Source of the DNA: Clostridiaceae bacterium
Lineage (GTDB): Bacteria; Bacillota; Clostridia; UMGS1883; JAAYMJ01
DNA: 8,191 nt
Reading direction: 5' to 3'
Assembly (NCBI GenBank): GCA_012521455.1
Contig: JAAYMJ010000195.1
Span: 1 to 8,191 of the forward strand
A model generated the notes under the pieces. That model was given only the letters and a program-made list of their open reading frames with translations, was not told the origin of the DNA and made no database searches. Shown one piece after another: positions 6,141 through 8,191 of this stretch. Position 1 is the first letter of the stretch, and each line of letters opens with the position of its first letter. The translations under genes and the position numbers were made by a program.

Positions 6141-7340
6141 ATGAAATACATTATTATTTTGACAGATGGCGCGGCGGATTATCCATGTGAAAAATTAGGA
6201 GGAAAAACCCCGCTGGATGTGGCAGAAAAGCCATATATGGACTATTTTGCAAACCATGGCGAGCTCTTTTTGGTAAAAACGGTACCCGACGGGTTAAAAC
6301 CCGGAAGCGACGTGGCGAATTTGTCGGTGTTTGGCTATGACCCAAAAATTTACTACACGGGCCGCTCACCTTTAGAGGCGGCAAGCATAGGGGTAAATTT
6401 AGGTGATAACGACGTGTCTTTCAGGGCAAACCTGGTGACACTATCGGATGAAGAAAATTATGAGGACAAAACCATGGTGGACTATTCCTCCGATGAAATT
6501 TCAACGGGGGAAGCGGACATTTTAATTAAAGATTTAAGCAAATTTTTAAATTTAAAAAATTACTCCCTCTACACAGGCGTAAGCTACCGCCACCTTTTAG
6601 TGAAAGAAAACGCGGCGGAATTTACATACGAGTTAATCCCGCCCCATGATATATCCGATAAAAAAATAAAGGAATACCTGCCTAATGACGTGGAAATTTT
6701 GGACATAATGAAAAGAAGCCATGAGTTTTTAAAAAACCACCCCGTAAATATAAAAAGAAGGAAAGCTGGCCTTCATGAGGCAAACTCCCTGTGGGTATGG
6801 GGGGACGGGAAAAAGCCTGGGATTCCTAAATTTTTTGACAAATATCGCATAAAAGGCGCGGTGATTTCCGCCGTTGACCTGATAAAAGGGATTGGCAAGC
6901 TTTCAGGGATGGAAGTAATTGAAGTAGAAGGCGCGACAGGCAATATTAACACTAATTTTGAGGGCAAGGCAAAGGCGGCGATTGACGCGCTGGATAGTGG
7001 GTTTGATTTAGTATACCTTCACATTGAAGCCCCCGATGAATGCGGGCACAGGGGCGAGGTTGAGAATAAAATAAAATCCATACAATTAATTGATTTACTG
7101 GTAATAAAATATATTAAGGAAAAACTGGATAAATCAAATGAGGATTATAAAATAATGGTACTGCCCGACCACCCGACGCCGCTTAATCTTAAAACCCACA
7201 CAGGCGACCCTGTCCCCTGCGTGATTTATAAAAAATGGGATTACGGCAATTTTGGGTATAAATTTTCCGAAGAAGACGCAAAAAAGGCAAACGCAATTTT
7301 AAATCAGGGCCATTTGTTAATGGATAAGTTTTTGGGCTGA
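6141..7340 (+). CDS. apgM: Archaeal-type cofactor-independent phosphoglycerate mutase (ApgM family)
   Basis: This protein belongs to the archaeal-type branch of independent phosphoglycerate mutases in the alkaline phosphatase superfamily, distinct from GpmI. The 399-residue length fits the family. Likely metal and catalytic residues are Asp9 in LTDGAADYP, Ser56 in KPGSDVANLSVFGYDP, Asp299 and His303 in EAPDECGHRGE, Asp343 and His344 in LPDHPTP, and His353 in THTGDPVPC. Family blocks TGRSPLEAAS, LWVWGDGKKP and SAVDLIKGIG are also present. GGAGG (6132-6136) is four bases from the ATG. Some bacterial members have been proposed to act as homoserine kinases. No threonine genes are nearby here, so mutase is the safer call, but the true substrate is not proven by sequence. 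It is followed 35 bases downstream by the ytvI-like gene with no terminator between, so the two are probably co-transcribed. Confidence 0.88.
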   Translation: MKYIIILTDGAADYPCEKLGGKTPLDVAEKPYMDYFANHGELFLVKTVPDGLKPGSDVANLSVFGYDPKIYYTGRSPLEAASIGVNLGDNDVSFRANLVTLSDEENYEDKTMVDYSSDEISTGEADILIKDLSKFLNLKNYSLYTGVSYRHLLVKENAAEFTYELIPPHDISDKKIKEYLPNDVEILDIMKRSHEFLKNHPVNIKRRKAGLHEANSLWVWGDGKKPGIPKFFDKYRIKGAVISAVDLIKGIGKLSGMEVIEVEGATGNINTNFEGKAKAAIDALDSGFDLVYLHIEAPDECGHRGEVENKIKSIQLIDLLVIKYIKEKLDKSNEDYKIMVLPDHPTPLNLKTHTGDPVPCVIYKKWDYGNFGYKFSEEDAKKANAILNQGHLLMDKFLG

Positions 7341-7375
7341 AAGGAAGTTTTAATCCCCATTTTGCGGAGGTAAAG

Positions 7376-8191
7376 ATGAAGTATTCGGAAAGGGAAAAGA
7401 AAAGAAAACGGGTAATTATATTGGTGTATTTGGCGCTAATACTTTTGCTTTTTATATATTTGCCCAAAATCATATTCACCCTGCTCCCGTTTTTATTGGC
7501 GCTGTTGCTGGCTTATGCGGCGGAGCCTTTGGTGAGCTTTTTGGAAAAAAAGGCTAAAATTCCACGAAAGATTTCTGCCTTCATTTCAATCGTTATCGCT
7601 TTTGGGATTTTCGGCTCAATTTTGGGATTAATAATCGGCAAAATCGCAAAGGAAGTTGAGGAATTTTCAAAATCCTTCCCAAGCATATACGATTCTGCCG
7701 AAAGATACATAAAAAACGCGCTACAGGGCTTATCCGATATGTATAACAGGCTGCCCGACCAGGTGATTGAAAGGCTTGACGAATTAATCAGCCAGCTTGG
7801 GGATAATATGACAAGCATTATCACAAATTTGGCAAAGCCCATCACCAATTTCACAATCGGCGCGGCAAAAAACGTGCCTGCTTTGATTATCTTTGTGATT
7901 GTGCTTTTAATGAGCTCATACTTTTTGCTTGCGGATAAACACCTCATTCAAAAAACCCTTGCGGATATTTTTTCAAAAGGAAGCGTTGAAAGGCTTATAT
8001 CCTTAAAAAACGACCTCTTTGGGGCATTGGGGGGCTATATTAAGGCGCAGCTTATCTTAATGAGCATTACATTTTGCGAGCTTTTGGTGGGCTTTACAAT
8101 TATCAAAAACGAATACGCCATAATTTTGGCGTTGCTCATCGCCTTTTTAGACGCCCTTCCAATCTTTGGCACAGGCACCGTGCTCATTCCG
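7376..8191 (+). CDS. YtvI-like AI-2E family membrane protein (3' end outside window)
   Basis: The first 272 residues are visible and the frame is open to the last base; family members are usually 330-380 residues. Hydrophobic segments lie at about 12-29, 32-49, 66-88, 164-186, 221-243 and 247-270. Between the third and fourth is a charged, helical, probably extracytoplasmic region (90-160). This is the AI-2E/PerM/YtvI layout. The motifs LLPFLLALLLAYAAEPLVSFL and DALPIFGTGTVLIP are typical of the YtvI branch, annotated as a sporulation integral membrane protein. Function is poorly known: members have been linked to autoinducer export or ion antiport, and nothing here shows which. GGAGG (7366-7370) is five bases from ATG 7376. 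Proximity to apgM suggests one transcript, and the sporulation link agrees with the sleB-ypeB neighbours. Confidence 0.8.
   Translation, partial: MKYSEREKKRKRVIILVYLALILLLFIYLPKIIFTLLPFLLALLLAYAAEPLVSFLEKKAKIPRKISAFISIVIAFGIFGSILGLIIGKIAKEVEEFSKSFPSIYDSAERYIKNALQGLSDMYNRLPDQVIERLDELISQLGDNMTSIITNLAKPITNFTIGAAKNVPALIIFVIVLLMSSYFLLADKHLIQKTLADIFSKGSVERLISLKNDLFGALGGYIKAQLILMSITFCELLVGFTIIKNEYAIILALLIAFLDALPIFGTGTVLIP

Noticed and set aside
7189..7947. Minus-strand open frames opposite apgM and the ytvI-like gene (7189-7479, 7513-7947)
   Set aside because: The plus strand encodes a continuous conserved enzyme and a multi-spanning membrane protein with good ribosome binding sites; these are shadows.

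Overview
The window looks like chromosome of an anaerobic, endospore-forming Firmicute of the class Clostridia. The evidence is a cluster of spore genes (an alpha/beta-type small acid-soluble spore protein, SleB, YpeB and a YtvI-like membrane protein), strong AGGAGG-type ribosome binding sites, low-to-moderate GC content by eye, and the glycolytic genes present. No mobile element, phage gene, CRISPR array, rRNA or tRNA was seen.

Layout. Bases 1-1709 (+) hold the 3' part of a phosphoglycerate kinase (PGK) gene that runs in frame, with almost no linker, into a complete triosephosphate isomerase (TPI), followed by an intrinsic terminator. Bases 1818-3356 (+) are cofactor-independent phosphoglycerate mutase gpmI, also followed by a terminator. 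Bases 3357-3825 have no gene. They contain a promoter-like sequence, a run of hairpins ending in an intrinsic terminator at 3684-3706 (a candidate structured small RNA), and two further perfect hairpins. Bases 3826-5993 (-) are spore genes: an SASP gene with its own sigma-G-like promoter, and a sleB-ypeB operon. Divergently, 6141-7340 (+) encodes a second phosphoglycerate mutase of the archaeal type, behind a near-consensus sigma-A promoter. It is followed 35 bases later by a YtvI/AI-2E-family membrane protein cut by the window end.

How the parts fit. PGK, TPI and GpmI are consecutive lower-glycolysis functions. SleB and YpeB degrade cortex peptidoglycan in germination, and the SASP protects spore DNA. 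Two unrelated-subfamily phosphoglycerate mutases therefore flank a germination cluster. This is suggestive because spores of Bacillus store 3-phosphoglycerate by silencing their mutase, but any link here is inference.

The most unusual signal is at the PGK-TPI junction. A run of ten A residues (965-974) lies exactly at the domain boundary, ten bases downstream of a Shine-Dalgarno-like GAGG and just after an out-of-frame ATG at 961. Read as written, the gene makes a fusion. One extra A would give a separate PGK (stop at 1001-1003, window numbering) and a standalone TPI starting [12 protein letters not shown]. One fewer A would end PGK at once at TAG. The site could therefore make both fused and free enzymes by ribosomal or transcriptional slippage, or it could be a homopolymer sequencing error. 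The second lead is the candidate structured RNA at about 3433-3706.
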